Source: Brasenia schreberi (taxonomy: Eukaryota; Streptophyta; Magnoliopsida; Nymphaeales; Cabombaceae). Taken from it: a stretch of DNA of 64,000 nt. The translations under genes and the position numbers were made by a program. Every line of letters starts with the position of its first letter. Position 1 is the stretch's first letter. Below, in pieces: positions 35,171 to 46,890 of this stretch. Location: assembly GCA_036023115.1 (NCBI GenBank), contig JAYKKT010000061.1, positions 15,025,001 through 15,089,000 of the forward strand. The letters are read 5' to 3'. The notes under the pieces are model-generated. The model had not been told where the DNA came from. It searched no databases and was given only the letters and a program-made list of their open reading frames with translations.

Positions 35171-37752
35171 AGGTATTACAAAAGAAAGTCGGCACCCAAA
35201 AGGAAAGTTGTCGTCATCCACGAAAAAGAAAAGTGATGCTTGATTTGGCAAGTCGTAATGCTCAATTTGGCGATTTGTGATGCTCGATTTGGCGAGCTAT
35301 GATGCTCGATTTGGCAAGCTATGATGTTTGATTTGGCAGGCTGTGATGTTCGATTTGGCAAGTCACCAAGAGGAAGCTTACCAATTTCGACGTGAATGAA
35401 TCATATAACTTGCCATAGCTGACCTTAGTACGCAATTTGGCAACCTTGATACGTAATTTGGAAAGTCACCAAGGCATGAAAGGCTGGCCGGTTTCATCAA
35501 TACTTACCTACCTAGTTCAGCATCAAAGGATTAACCAACCTACCTTATCAAGCTTCATCAAATGAGCAGCTTCACTTACCATGTCAAGTACCGTAGCACC
35601 TTGACTGGACATGCATGATGGCCGAATCCATCAAAAGGCACCTTGCTTTTTCGAGCAATCAACCAAATTGAGTAAGTAGCCAACATGACCCGCATCAAAT
35701 TAAGGCAACCTCGATAAGGACAGTAGAAGGCCAGCACCTTGGCCGAAATCATCATTTCGACTTACCATTTCAACTGACGTCAACCTTGAAGGAAGAAACA
35801 ACAACAACTTACCTTCTCAATTGTATCCGACTTTAGCAAATGGGACCCTCCATTTATCTGGCTAACCTTGGTACGTGAACTTCAACATGGAAAGCAAATC
35901 CTATAGACTTTAACAGGTGAACAACAATGATGGAGAGTTAGCCTTGGGATCCAACCAAACCACACAAAAGGGAGCATGAAGAGAAAGAAATAACTACTAA
36001 AAGAGTGAAGTCCGTGGAAATACCATGGGACAAGGAAAAGGCTCATCACATTTGCCCCAAATCTCATACCAAGACTGGACGATGAGCCAAAATCAGAGCA
36101 TAGACACTTACCAAAAGACAACAACTCCACTTTCTTTTCCTAACCAATCCCACATCACCAATTGAGCATGTCCATATGCAGCTCCACTTTCCTTTCATAG
36201 CAGCTTGGCCGATTTCACCAAAGTGGACAACTTCACCTTCAGCCAATGAGTAGCATCCACTTACCATATCAAATGGAGCAGATTTTTGGCAAGAAGGATT
36301 AACATTCACTTATCAATTTCATCCACCTTCAATAAGGCAACTTGCCTTACAAAAAGATGCAGTAAAGAGGCAAAACTTTGCCTATAAAAGGGGCCTCAAG
36401 GGGGTTGCAAAAAATCATCCAAGATCAACCAAGTCAATCTCGAAGTCATCCATCCAGAAATCTCATGATCCAGCAAGAGGGAGAGAAAGAGAGAGAGAGG
36501 AAGAGATAAAGAAGACAAGGAAGGTTCGCCCCCAACCGTCACCGGCCAATTCTTCCACCCACAAGTCGACTCTTCCCTTTTTTTTTAATTATTATCTCTT
36601 CTTTTATTAAGATTAATCGGGTTGTAATTAATGAGCTCATGACTCCATATTGATGTATTAGTTAAGAATCATAGGTTGCCCCGTCTCTTTTTCAATCATA
36701 TGTTATTTGTTATATGTTTTAATTTTGATTCTTTCTACTCAATATAATATAAAATTATATAACTCTTAATCCCCTCTATACTCATGTGGTCATTATAATT
36801 TTTTATTTTGAAATGCTATAGATTAATTTTTAATTCGAACAAAAACACATGCATGAATCTAAAAATCAAAAACCTGTTTTTTGTACTCTATACACGTCTA
36901 ATGAATGATTTTTTTTATCTCTTCACCCCCTACTCCAAATGTTCCAACATCTAATCTACATACACCAACACACTTTTAATAAAAGTTTCAAGAATTTTAG
37001 ACTTGTGCAACATCGTGAATAAAATAGAAAAAGATTAAATAAAACCAGAACAGATTCTTTAAAACCAAAAGTTTATGTAATAGAGGCTGGGTCAAAATAC
37101 CATATCTTTGTGTACATTGAACCTTTTTATTAAAAATAGTTTCACTAGAAATCTGAAATCTGTAGCTTTCGAACAAGATGAATTTCATAAAAATCAGCGA
37201 TCTGAGCATAAATATACAATTGTTTTTCTAAACCTCTGACTTTCTAGCATAGGTCTATCTCGAATATTTGAGTGGGTTCTATTTTCGAATTTAATTGTAT
37301 AAATCTACAATATATAAAATAAAAATAAAATAGTTTCTTAATCTATACATCAAACTCTACTCTATAAAAATTTTAGAATTTTAAAAAATTTAGAAGTTAT
37401 TTAAAAAAATCATAAACAGGCCTCTAAAAATAGAACCAGTTTTTGTTTTTCAAGACTTGGAATGTTTTTGAGTTGAGAATCAAAATCACGATTTTTATCA
37501 AGTTTTTGGAATTGCAATTTGATTTTGAAAATTTGTTGAATCTCGAACAATTTTCAAAGCGTCTAGGCTAACCCTTGAGCATTGGTTGAAGAAGGCATAC
37601 GTTGAAAAGAATTCACTTACCTACAATCGCTACTAAAGTTAGAAATCAATCTTTGCTAGTTTGAGCAAACTAGTTGGCATGCTCGCGCACACGATATAGT
37701 TTGCAAATTTTGTGTCTCTACATAGACTTTGGAATAAAACTTCACATCTATA
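35171..37752 (+). mobile_element. LTR G (Tat-related), 5' end unclear
   Basis: This lacks a recognisable TGTAAACACC start but shows the family order: TATA region (CTATAAAAGGGGCCTCAAGG, about 36380), a GA-rich leader, GGTTGTAATTAATGAG, a CCCCTCTATACT motif, and the U5 hairpin GCTAGTTTGAGCAAACTAGT (about 37655-37675). It ends at CACATCTATA. The first 200 bp carry a private 22-bp tandem repeat. It may be a separate, more diverged subfamily whose left edge was lost when element 3 or its LTR was placed beside it. Confidence 0.65.
35233..35364 (+). repeat. 22-bp minisatellite, six units
   Basis: Units of GTGATGCTCGATTTGGCAAGCT type repeat exactly every 22 bp (35233 to 35343 is five periods) with a few substitutions per unit. 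Confidence 0.92.
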
Positions 37753-38154
37753 GATATATGCCATGTAAAAATGTACTCCCATGTGAGAAGATGGAGATAC
37801 ATGCTCAATGAAATGATTAATGTATTCAAGTCTCCATCAAAGGTGTTTAGAGAATGCAAGCTACATGCACCTAGTTTTGATTTAGAGAGTCGATACTATC
37901 TTCATGGGTTTGAGAAAATAATTTAGAAGACTTTTTCATAGTTTCTGAAAACTGACCTATGGAGCTTGATAAGGGTTCACTTGACACATCCCCAACTCAA
38001 CCCTTTGACATTGCTAGAAAATTTCATATTTAAGACCAAGTTTTGAAAAAAGTTTGACCAAGATTTTGGAATCGATTTGTTTCGAAAGAAGGTGACCGGA
38101 TCAAAACAACTCTTCTATTACTAGGTCCCACCAAGCATGCCATTTTTTTGTTGA
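37753..38154 (-). mobile_element. Short internal remnant beside LTR H
   Basis: The first 120 bp match the repeated 3' part of element 2 (GATGGAGATACATG ... CACCTAGTTT). The last part, on the minus strand, has a PBS-like TGGCATGC/GGTGGGAC segment shortly after the LTR end. It appears to be the drastically deleted interior (about 0.4 kb) of the element whose 5' LTR is H. Confidence 0.5.
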
Positions 38155-38538
38155 TGTAAATAAAATTTCTAGTCTATAGATCGACTTAAAATCTTATTTA
38201 CAAAACAAAGCACGAGCATGCCAGCAAGTTTGCTCAAACTTGCAAAGATGATTTTGACTTCTTTAGCGAATATGGACAAGTGGGTTTTTATCAACATAAG
38301 CATTCTTGAACTGATGTCAAGAGTCAGTCTAGACGCTTAGGAAAGTGATTTGTGATCCGGTATGTTTTTGAAACAAAATTTTCACTTGAAATAGATTTTC
38401 CAAAATTGTTTGATCATTCCCTTGTAAATTCAATTTCAGTTTTTGAAAACATATTCTAGCAATAGATGTTCACAATTTTTTTTGTATTTTATAGGGATCC
38501 AAAACTCCCAAAAAGATCATCTAGGTAGGCTTAGATGT
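38155..38538 (-). mobile_element. LTR H, segment 1 of 3
   Basis: Starts TGTAAATAAAATTTC. It contains the U5 hairpins CTTGA/TCAAG (about 38313-38330) and GCAAGTTT/AAACTTGC (38224-38243), the latter a compensatory variant. It is interrupted after GATGT by solo LTR I and resumes at 41923. Confidence 0.75.
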
Positions 38539-39215
38539 TGTAAACATGAAAATTTCCACTCCTGAGTTATGGAACTCGAAGTGAACCTTTTCGTGCCTAC
38601 GCTTTACGCGAGCATGCTAGCTAGCTTACTCAAACTAGCGAAGGTTTTTGAAATATTTTTCTGACTTTTTGGCTATCATAGGCAAGCGGGCTCTTTTCGC
38701 TTTAAACCTTCTTGAACCGACGCTCAAGGGTCGATTTAAGCGCTTAGAAACTTTAATTTTTTTCAAACAAGTATTACTTCAAACTAACTTAAACGATAAG
38801 TGTTTTGATGAATCCAGTTCATGCACTCTTTACAAATGTTATTACGGGGTTGGGCGACCCTAAGTTCTTGCGAGTTTTATATGTTTAGGCCTGATGTGTG
38901 TGTGGAATATGTGGCCTAATTTCAGCGTGGTTTGAGCGATCGTTCGAGGGCTTTTGGAAGCGAGCAAATGCAGGGATGCTAAAAATCATTTTGGATTTTC
39001 GATAACGATGATGCGAACTCACCCAAATTGAAATTGTACCCACTCTACTTACACGAAGTAAACCCACGCGAATTTAAATGCAACTCACTCTACTTTCACA
39101 ACAGTAAACTCATGCAAATTGAAATATATATATTTAGCTTAAGAGCAAAAAAGCTAGAGTGCACGTGAGTGTAAAGAGCGGAAAGGCTCGAGTGCTCATG
39201 GGTGTACTCGGGTTC

Positions 39216-39465
39216 AAGTGCAACTCTACTTTCACGAAAATAAACTCACACGAATTTAAGTGCAACTCTACTTTCACGAAAGTAAACTCACACGAATTTA
39301 AGTGCAACTCTACTTTCATGAAAATAAACTCACACGAATTTAAGTGCAACTCTACTTTCATGAAAGTAAACTCACAAATTTAAGTGCAACTCTACTTTCA
39401 TGAAAGTAAACTCACACAAATTTAAGTGCAACTCACTCGACTTTCATGAAGTAAACCCACACGAA
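39216..39465 (-). repeat. 42-bp minisatellite in LTR I, six units
   Basis: AAGTGCAACT begins units at 39216, 39258, 39300, 39342, 39382 and 39424 (42 bp, once 40). Because 42 is divisible by three, it gives a repetitive open frame (KVELHLNSCEF) that is not a gene. Confidence 0.93.
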
Positions 39466-41357
39466 TTTAAATTGCAGCTTACTTGACTTTCACAAAAGTA
39501 AACTCACGCGAATTGAATTATATATATTTAGCTTAAGATAGATAAGGCTCGAGTGCATGTGAGTGTAAAGAGCAGAAAGGCTGGAGTGCTCGTGGGTGTA
39601 CTCATGTTTAATCCAACAAATTAAGAGTGGAACGGCTCAAGTGCTTGTGGGTGTAAAGAGCGAAAAGGCTTGAGTGCACGTGTGTGTGATCGTGTTCATC
39701 CACCAGTTTAAGAGCGGAAAGGCTCAAGTGCTCATGGGTGCGATCGTGTTCATGCACAAATATTACAACCCGGGGAAAGACTTTGCTCCATTAATACAAC
39801 CCCGTTCTGAATTAAATTGAATAAAATAAGTGGTTTAAAACCGAAGTTAAAGAAACTTACAAGTCTTTCGTTCGGTTTTAGCCTCTTGATTTAGCTTGTT
39901 GGATTCGCTCGATCCCTTTTGTTGCAGCCGTGAGCTAGGTCAAGATGCAGCCGATTGGTGTCGAGCCTTGGTCAACCACGAACTAGGTCAGGTCCACCTT
40001 CTTTCTTGTGTTTCGGCTAAGTCAAAACCAGTTCGGCTGGCCTTGGTTCAGTCCAAGATAGGTCAGCCCCAAATATTCGGTGCTTGGTTGCAGCTTGGTA
40101 GGTGCAGCCGGTCAAAGGTGTTCGGCCAACTCAAACCAGATTCGGCCAGCTTGTTGCAGCTCAGTTCAGTTAGGTTCAAGGTGCAGTCAACATGGCTCGA
40201 TTCAAGGCAAGGTTCCAAGGGTGAGCTGGGCCAGGTTTGCTTTAAGAGTTTGGCTATGTGCAACACAAGATCAAGGCCGGGTGTAGTCAAGATGTTCAGT
40301 TGGTGCAGGCCGGTTCAGTTTGCAATCAAGCTTGACTCGATCAAGGCTTGTGGGTCTTGTAGGTGCCGGTTCAATTTGGTTCAGTCCAGCAGAAGATGTT
40401 TCAAGTTGTAGCCAGCTCAAGGTCAGTTTAGCTGGCCTTGGTTGGATTCGGCCAAGATGGGTGCGGCCAATGGATTTGGTTTGGTCCACACCAAGTCAAA
40501 CCGTGGTTCAACTGGACGCGGTTTGACTCTCGGTTCAGGTGATGCAGGGCAACCAATGGATTTGGTTCAGCCGTGGTTGAGTTGGGGCTTGGTCAAAGGA
40601 TGCAGTTGACCCAAGTGCAAGTCGGCCTTCAACTGGGTTCAGCCAGCAGGTGCTCAGTTCAAAGTGGTTAGCTCAGTGCAAGATGGTTCAGTTTGCAAGT
40701 CAGCCAGCTAGGTGGCTTGGTGCGATTCAGTCCAAGTCAAAGGGGCAACCAACATGGTGGTTCGGTTGGCCTTAGCTGGGTGCTTCAGGGTGGCGGTTCA
40801 GCAAAAATGGTTCAATCGTGGTTCAATTGGGGTGTTGCAGTTGGGCTCGGTTTTATGTTGGTGCAGCCAAGTCAAGGCCGTAAGTCAAAGGGGTGCTTGA
40901 AGTGGTTCGGTTGGTAGGTTCAGTCCAGCAAATCAAGGTCTTCAAGGGCAGCTCGGTTGACCTTGGTTCAGCCCAAGATGGTTAGGTGCAGGTCGAGGTC
41001 AGCTAGTTTGGTCAAGTGGTCAATAGAGTGGTTTTGGTTGGTCAAAGGTGGCAGCCCAAGGTTCGGTTAAAGGCAAAGTGGTTCAAGGGTTCGGTTGAGG
41101 TGAAACCCAGCCCAAAGGGGTTAGTTCAAGGCTTACCTCTTGTTGCAGCCGTTGGAAGTTTGGACTTTGTTGACCATGATCCTTGACCCAACCTTGGCTT
41201 GGTCTCCACATGAAGGCTTGAGCTTTGTTTTGGGGAATGTTGACTTGTTGACTTCAAATCCACATGAATGGCTTGCCCCACTCCTTCTCTCTCCTCCTTC
41301 AAGCCCTTTCAAAATCATCCAAGCTCTCAAAATTGCCCAAGATCCCACACGTGAACC

Positions 41358-41384
41358 CCCTTGGCCCTATTTATAGGCCAAGGG
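41358..41384 (-). promoter_or_regulatory. LTR I promoter palindrome
   Basis: CCCTTGGCC (41358-41366) and GGCCAAGGG (41376-41384) flank a minus-strand TATAAATAG. Confidence 0.72.
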
Positions 41385-41922
41385 TGGTACTTTGGATTGG
41401 GTTTGGATCATAGGATCCAACCCAATCCAAACTTTAAATGGACCTGGATCTGGATTTTTTTGTCCAGATCCAATCCAAATTTTCTTTTTTGAGTCCTTAT
41501 TTGGTGCACGAAATGAACGGTTTTCAAGCGTGTTCCAGTTCCTCGATGACCCATTTTAACCTAGGTTTTTCTCAGCTTCTTTAACTAGTCGATGTCTTGC
41601 TTTTTAGGACTTTTTGATGTTGGATTTGATCCATTTGATCCTATCTTGGGCTTGTCTTTGATGAGGTCGATCTCAGATTTTCCCACGGACTCTATTTTTT
41701 ATTTTGACAGGTCAAGTCTTTAATTTCTAACTGCTTCATGAGGGTCTTGGCTTCTTTTTGCATTTTGGAGCTGAATTTGATTTTGAGTTGGATGTTAATT
41801 TCGATCTTTTGTCTGGCTTTCCTTCGAACAGGCTTGGGCCTTCCTTTTTCTCTTGATTTGACCTCGAGCTGGCTTTTTAAAATTTAGGAGTTTTGAAAAT
41901 ATGAAAATTTTGGGTGTTTACA

Positions 41923-42637
41923 AATGTGAAGTTTATTGGGGTATTTTTATTTTAATTTTTGGTTCTAAGGATGATCAAAATTAAATTCAAGAAGTTCCCA
42001 GCCTTGGAACTTGGAAAAGACTTAGTGACAAAAATACAAAGGCTTAGAAAAATGTATGTATCTCTACAAGTAGACCTTATATTTTTATAAAATTGGTCAA
42101 GTTGGAATCAACTTTCCAACAAAATCATTTTCAGAATTTTTGGATTGCTACAAACAAAGTTAAGGTAGTTTTACTTAGACTCTATTGCAAGATGTGCAGT
42201 GAGTCAGGTTTTGTCTCGGTTTAAGTTTGGTTTCTCCAATTTTATTGATGACCTTTACCGCATTTAAAATTCTTGAAAATTTATTTGTGTTGGACAATGT
42301 GTGAGTGATATTTGACCCGATTTTAGAATTTTTCGCTCACCGACAAAGTATGGAAAATTCCTTGATTAGATAGATGTAGAATGTTAAAAACAGAATTTTC
42401 TATTTAGGAGTCTAATAAATGCATCTGGTTGATCTTTAACTTCTTAATGATCATCCAAAGAAATTTAGGTTGAGGACTTGTATTCGTTTGGGGAGGAACT
42501 CATCTACATATAAATTCCTATGGTGATCTCCCTCAAAGAGGAAAGCTCTCCTAGAAGATATATGCGGTCATAGCCTAATGCCCGCCCTTACACAATCTTA
42601 TGGACCTTTAATCCACCATAAGAGTGATTTACATACT
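41923..42637 (-). mobile_element. LTR H, segment 2 of 3
   Basis: Continues LTR H after solo LTR I and aligns with LTR A around 7780-8500. It ends at ATACT (42633-42637), the target site of solo LTR F. Confidence 0.7.
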
Positions 42638-45479
42638 TGTAAACACCACAAAATAAAAAGAGTTTCAAAAGCAAACACCTGGTTTGAAAAATCTTTTCAA
42701 AAACCAGATTTTGGAGTTTTCAAAAACCCAAGAGGTGTAAAAGCTCAAAATTTTGTTTAAACCCCGTTCAAATCAAATTTCTCAAGTATGGGCCAAGTCC
42801 TAATTTTGTAAAATCCAAAATTTAACAGGTAAAGCCTGAATGCCAAAGCAGGTGTAGAATCCTAAGGGAAGCACCCCGGCCTGATAAAAGTCAGGTTCAA
42901 AAGGCAAAAGGAAGGCCCAAGCCCAAAGCAGACTCCAAGCCCGGAGCACCCAAAAGCCAAGCCAAGAGCATTTACCCAAGCAGTAGAAATCTAAGCCAAA
43001 AACGGCGAAAATGAGCAGAAACGAAGTCCAAAAAGGCGAGAAGGAGTTCGGATGACAAAGTTGGAGAAAACCCAGCATAAGATGGAGCGCTGATGAAGTC
43101 AAGGCCCGCACAAACCGTCCGCCTCGAAAAATGCCAGAAAGGACTGAAGAAAAGAAATTTGGATTGGATTTGGACTCAAATATCCAAATCCAAATCCAAA
43201 TGGTGTTTGGATCGGATCTGGATTCCAAGACCCAAATCCAAAACCCATATCCAAGACCCACCTTATTTGCCTATAAATAGAGGTGAGGGGGTCCCCAAAA
43301 ATTCACGTGAAATGCTTGGGAGGAGAGAGAGTGAGAGAGTGAGAGAGTGACTTAGCCATGTTGGCTCAAGGGTGAGGTGGGTTCAAGCCATGTGGGCTAA
43401 GTGGGTCTAGACAAGGGTTGCAACCAAGGTGGGCTCGATCAAGGAAGGTTGCAACCAAGTTATGGACGTGGGCTCAACCAAGAAGGAACGGCTCTAAGAG
43501 GTAGGCTCCTAATCCCACCCTAAACCTAGCCTAGGATCGACTAAACCTAGCCTAATCACCTAACCCACTTCACTAAACCTCACCCTAACTAACCTAAACC
43601 TAGCCTAATCACCTAAACCGACTCAAACAAAGAACCTAAACTAACCCCAAGGCCACCCTCGATGCGCCCACCCCAGCTGTGCGCCCCAGCGCCGCCCTGC
43701 GCGCCTTTCGGCTCCCTATGCCTGTTCTACGCACCCTGTGGTACCCCAGCGTCACTGTCGCGCCCTAGCGCCCGACACCTAAGCACCGACCTGCTGCGCG
43801 CCCTACCGAACTGCTGCCCCCACTTTAGGCTGTGACCTATCTTGGCTAGTTCCAGCCATAAACCGTCTAAGCCTACACCTTAGGACGACTAGAGCCAGCC
43901 ATGAGGAAACCCAAAACCTTAGGTCCTGACCTCCCGATCCACTCTGCGCCTAAGACACCCTAACCTTAGGACCATACCCTTTGGCCGGACCCAAGCTCCA
44001 AGCCCACGAGCCTTCCCTAAGCACACCCGAATCAACCCTCTCTCAAGCCCACCTAGGGAGACCCCTTTTGGTTGCCCAAGGTGGATACAAGCCCAAGCAC
44101 GAGCAAGGAAAAGCCACTCGCTTGTAAGTGTTTAAATTCGGTTTTTACCTTGCTCCTCTAAATTTCAATTCAATTTTGATACGGGGTTGTAATAATGGAG
44201 CATGGTCTCTCCCCGAGATGTAATATTGGTGCTTGATACACAAGCACACACGTACACTTGAGCCTTAACTCTTAGACGTACACAAGACACCCACGTGCAC
44301 TTGAGCCTTTTCGCTCTTAGTTGCACACTATTGCACACACATTGAGCCTTCGCTCTTACTTAAAAGACTTTAGTAAAAGCCGTACAATTTCAATTCCGAG
44401 TTGTTACATTCTTGTCATGTGAGTTTGTCCTTTAAATTTCACACTCGCACCCAAGATGTAGCCTATCTCTATATACTTTCAGTTGCATGAGATTTACATT
44501 CAAGTCGTGTGAGTTTGTCATTTAAGCTTCCACACTTGCACACAAGAGCACGTGAGCACTTGCTCTACACTCTCACGCATATTTTGGGCCTTCGTTGCCC
44601 ATAAGATATAGAGTATCTATATACTTTCAGCTGCGTGAGTTTTATGTTCAGTTGTGTACGTCTTTATATTTCGGGTAGTTCAATTTTAGTCGTGTGAGTT
44701 GTCTTTCCATTTATACACAACACACACGAATACATTGAGCCTTCCCGTTCTTATATACTTATATTTCAATTTCAGCAGGTTCAATTCAAGTCGTGTGAGT
44801 TTGTCATTTCAATTCTACACTCACACACGCGTGCACTGAGCCTTTCCGCTCTTAATATAAGTATATCTCTCTTCTGCAATTTACATTCAAGTTGTGTGAG
44901 TTGCTTTTAAGGTTCGGGTATTTTCCTTTCAACTACGTGAGTTGAACTTACATTTTGGGTATTTACTTTAAGCTGTGTGTGTGAGTTGCTTTCAATTCGA
45001 GCCTAGATCACATCATATCAAACCCGAAGAGAGTTCGTGCATCCTTGCATTTGCGTATTTTCAAAGAGGATACCCCGAAACTACGCCCAAACTCGCTAAA
45101 TCTAGGCCACTTGAAGCACACACATCCGACCTAAGATAACTTAAAAGCTCAAAGACTTGGACACGGATAACCCCGTAATAAAAACTGCAATTTAGGCAAA
45201 CAATCGTTGAAAATACTTGCTTTCCTTTCAAAAGACCAGGTTTGTTTGAAATCGAAGTTTTCTAAGCGCTTAAACCGACCCTTGAGTACCGGTTCAAGAA
45301 GGTTTCAAGCGAAAAGATCCCGCTTAGCCACAATTGCCTTTTAAAAGTCAGATATATTTCAAAATCTTCGCTAGTTTGAGTAAGCTAGTTGGCACGCCCT
45401 TAAAAGCGACATAAACTCAAAAAGACTCGTCTCTAGTCTTGTAAACCAGGGGCAAGAGAATTTTCATGCTTACAATACT
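42633..45479 (+). mobile_element. Solo LTR F nested in LTR H, perfect target duplication
   Basis: The LTR body is 42638-45474 (2837 bp), TGTAAACACC to ATGCTTACA. It is flanked by ATACT on both sides (42633-42637 and 45475-45479). It has a TATA region (GCCTATAAATAGAGG, about 43270), a reiterated CCTAAACCTAGCC motif (about 43520-43620), the GGAG/CTCC motif (44186-44230) and intact U5 hairpins (AAGCG/CGCTT about 45309-45330; GCTAGTTT/AAGCTAGT 45370-45389). It belongs to the same subfamily as LTRs I and D (shared CACACG/TTGAGCC-rich U5). Confidence 0.92.
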
Positions 45480-46255
45480 CATATCATTGCATGTAAAACT
45501 TAGGTGTTAATTCTCCTCTTATGGCTTCATATTTTATTAAGGAGAAAGTACAATAATTAAGGAAAAATCATATATCTCTTAAGCATAGAAAAAATGAGAG
45601 TATAAGATACAATTTATATTGAGGTAGACGCAACCAAAAATCAAACAAGTTATAGACGATCTTACCGGTTGCCTTGGATGTAAATTTGCAGCAATTACCC
45701 TCAAATATTTCAATGCTTTTGAGACAATTGCTCCTTAATTAACCCTCAAATATTACAATGCTTTTGAGACAATTGTTCCTTAATTACAACTTTAATTATA
45801 TGAAATTGAAGAAGAAAATGAAAGAAGGGGAAGGGATTGACCTTGATCAATGGGCAACACTTCGACGACCTTGAAAGCAAGTGGCCGACAACTCCTTGGG
45901 CAGCACCTTTTTTACGATTTTCCCCTTCTTCCTCTCCTCTTTCTCTCTCTTTCTTTCTCAATTTGCTTTCTCTTGATTTTTTCTCTTGATTTTCCTCCCT
46001 TCAAACTAGCCCCCAAGGGATGTATTTATAGCCTTCAAGGGAACCCCCTAGAGGAGGAATATTCCCTTGGCATCCTTTAGGGGTTTCGATGGGTTTGGGC
46101 ATGGATTTGTTTGGCCCAAGTTTGATCCAATCCAATGTAGGGTTGCTGGTCACATGGCCTCACATGGGAGTACATGGGTGGTCCCCGTCTTGATCCTTCA
46201 CGTGTCTTGATTGGGTGCACTCTTGGCTCTCTTTGGTGTAGATGAAGTTTCTTGG
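45475..46255 (-). mobile_element. LTR H, segment 3 of 3
   Basis: Completes LTR H: CTTAAGCATAGA-like motif, a short duplication (AATGCTTTTGAGACAATTG twice, about 45713-45770), and a minus-strand TATA at about 46024 (GGCTATAAATACATCCC). Unlike its relatives, the TATA is not inside a CCTTGGCC palindrome. The right edge, near 46.25 kb, passes into plus-strand LTR sequence. Confidence 0.6.
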
Positions 46256-46890
46256 CCTTTTTGGTGAAGAAGGAGAGGAAGAAGCTTGGAGGTGCTGCAC
46301 ACCCCAAGCCGTGTTCGTCAAATCTGCCCAAAGAGCCTCCGATTAAGGTCAATCCTTTTTCCTTTTTTTTGATTTCCTTTCTCCTTTCTTTCATTCAATT
46401 AAAGGAGTTGTAATTAAGTTGCAGCTGACTCTATTCAATGATGTAATAGCTAATTGTTATGCTACCCAATTTTATTTCATTAGATGTCTTCTATGTGTTT
46501 AATTTTTGGTTTCTTCTACCCCTGTATACATTGTGATCTCTTATATCTCCTAATTCCCTCTATGCTTAAGCTATAATTATACTTTACTTTATTTCTTTCA
46601 GTCATTTGCATTGAAATTTTTGTGATTTGTCTTTCAATTTCAGACAAAATGCATTCATGTATATTCTAAACACGAAAATTTGTTTTCTCCATCCTACATT
46701 TGTCTGATATTTTATTTTTAATTTTCTGTTCTATACTCCAAATGACCTGAAACTTTGCACCCCGAATCCTCACACACCAGCCCACTTCTAATAAAATTTT
46801 CAAGAATTTTAGGGTTGTGCAACTATGTAAATAAAATTGGGAAAAATTGGACAAATCCAAAACTGAATCTGTAAAACCTGTGTTTCCTAC
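46256..46890 (+). mobile_element. LTR J, R-U5 fragment
   Basis: Plus-oriented LTR piece: GA-rich leader with GGAGGTGCTGCAC (also in element 1's LTR at about 17204), AAAGGAGTTGTAATTAAG, CCTCTATGCTTAAGC, and TTCTAATAAAATTTTCAAG. It breaks off near 46890 where element X coding begins; the U5 hairpins are missing. Confidence 0.6.

Larger units (their letters stand above)
38534..41927 (-). mobile_element. Solo LTR I nested in LTR H (near-perfect target duplication)
   Basis: The LTR body is 38539-41922 (3384 bp), TGTAAACATG to GGGTGTTTACA. Flanks are GATGT (38534-38538) and AATGT (41923-41927), four of five bases matching. Sequence on either side joins into one LTR H that aligns with LTR A. The extra length comes from a 42-bp minisatellite and about 1.1 kb of U3 rich in short GGTTCAG / GTGCAGCC / GTCAAG motifs (about 39.95-41.1 kb). 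Promoter palindrome at 41358-41384. Confidence 0.85.

Noticed and set aside
39134..39383. Repetitive 75-codon frame (KVELHLNSCEF units)
   Set aside because: A by-product of the 42-bp minisatellite, whose period is a multiple of three; it also opens on the other strand.
39896..41376. Several overlapping 60-171 codon frames in LTR I
   Set aside because: They come from a reiterated GGTTCAG/GTGCAGCC tract in U3, open on both strands, with no domain.
42800..43261. 153-codon minus-strand frame with Trp/Gly-rich start
   Set aside because: It lies antisense within LTR F U3 and reflects repeated CCAAATCC motifs; there is no domain.
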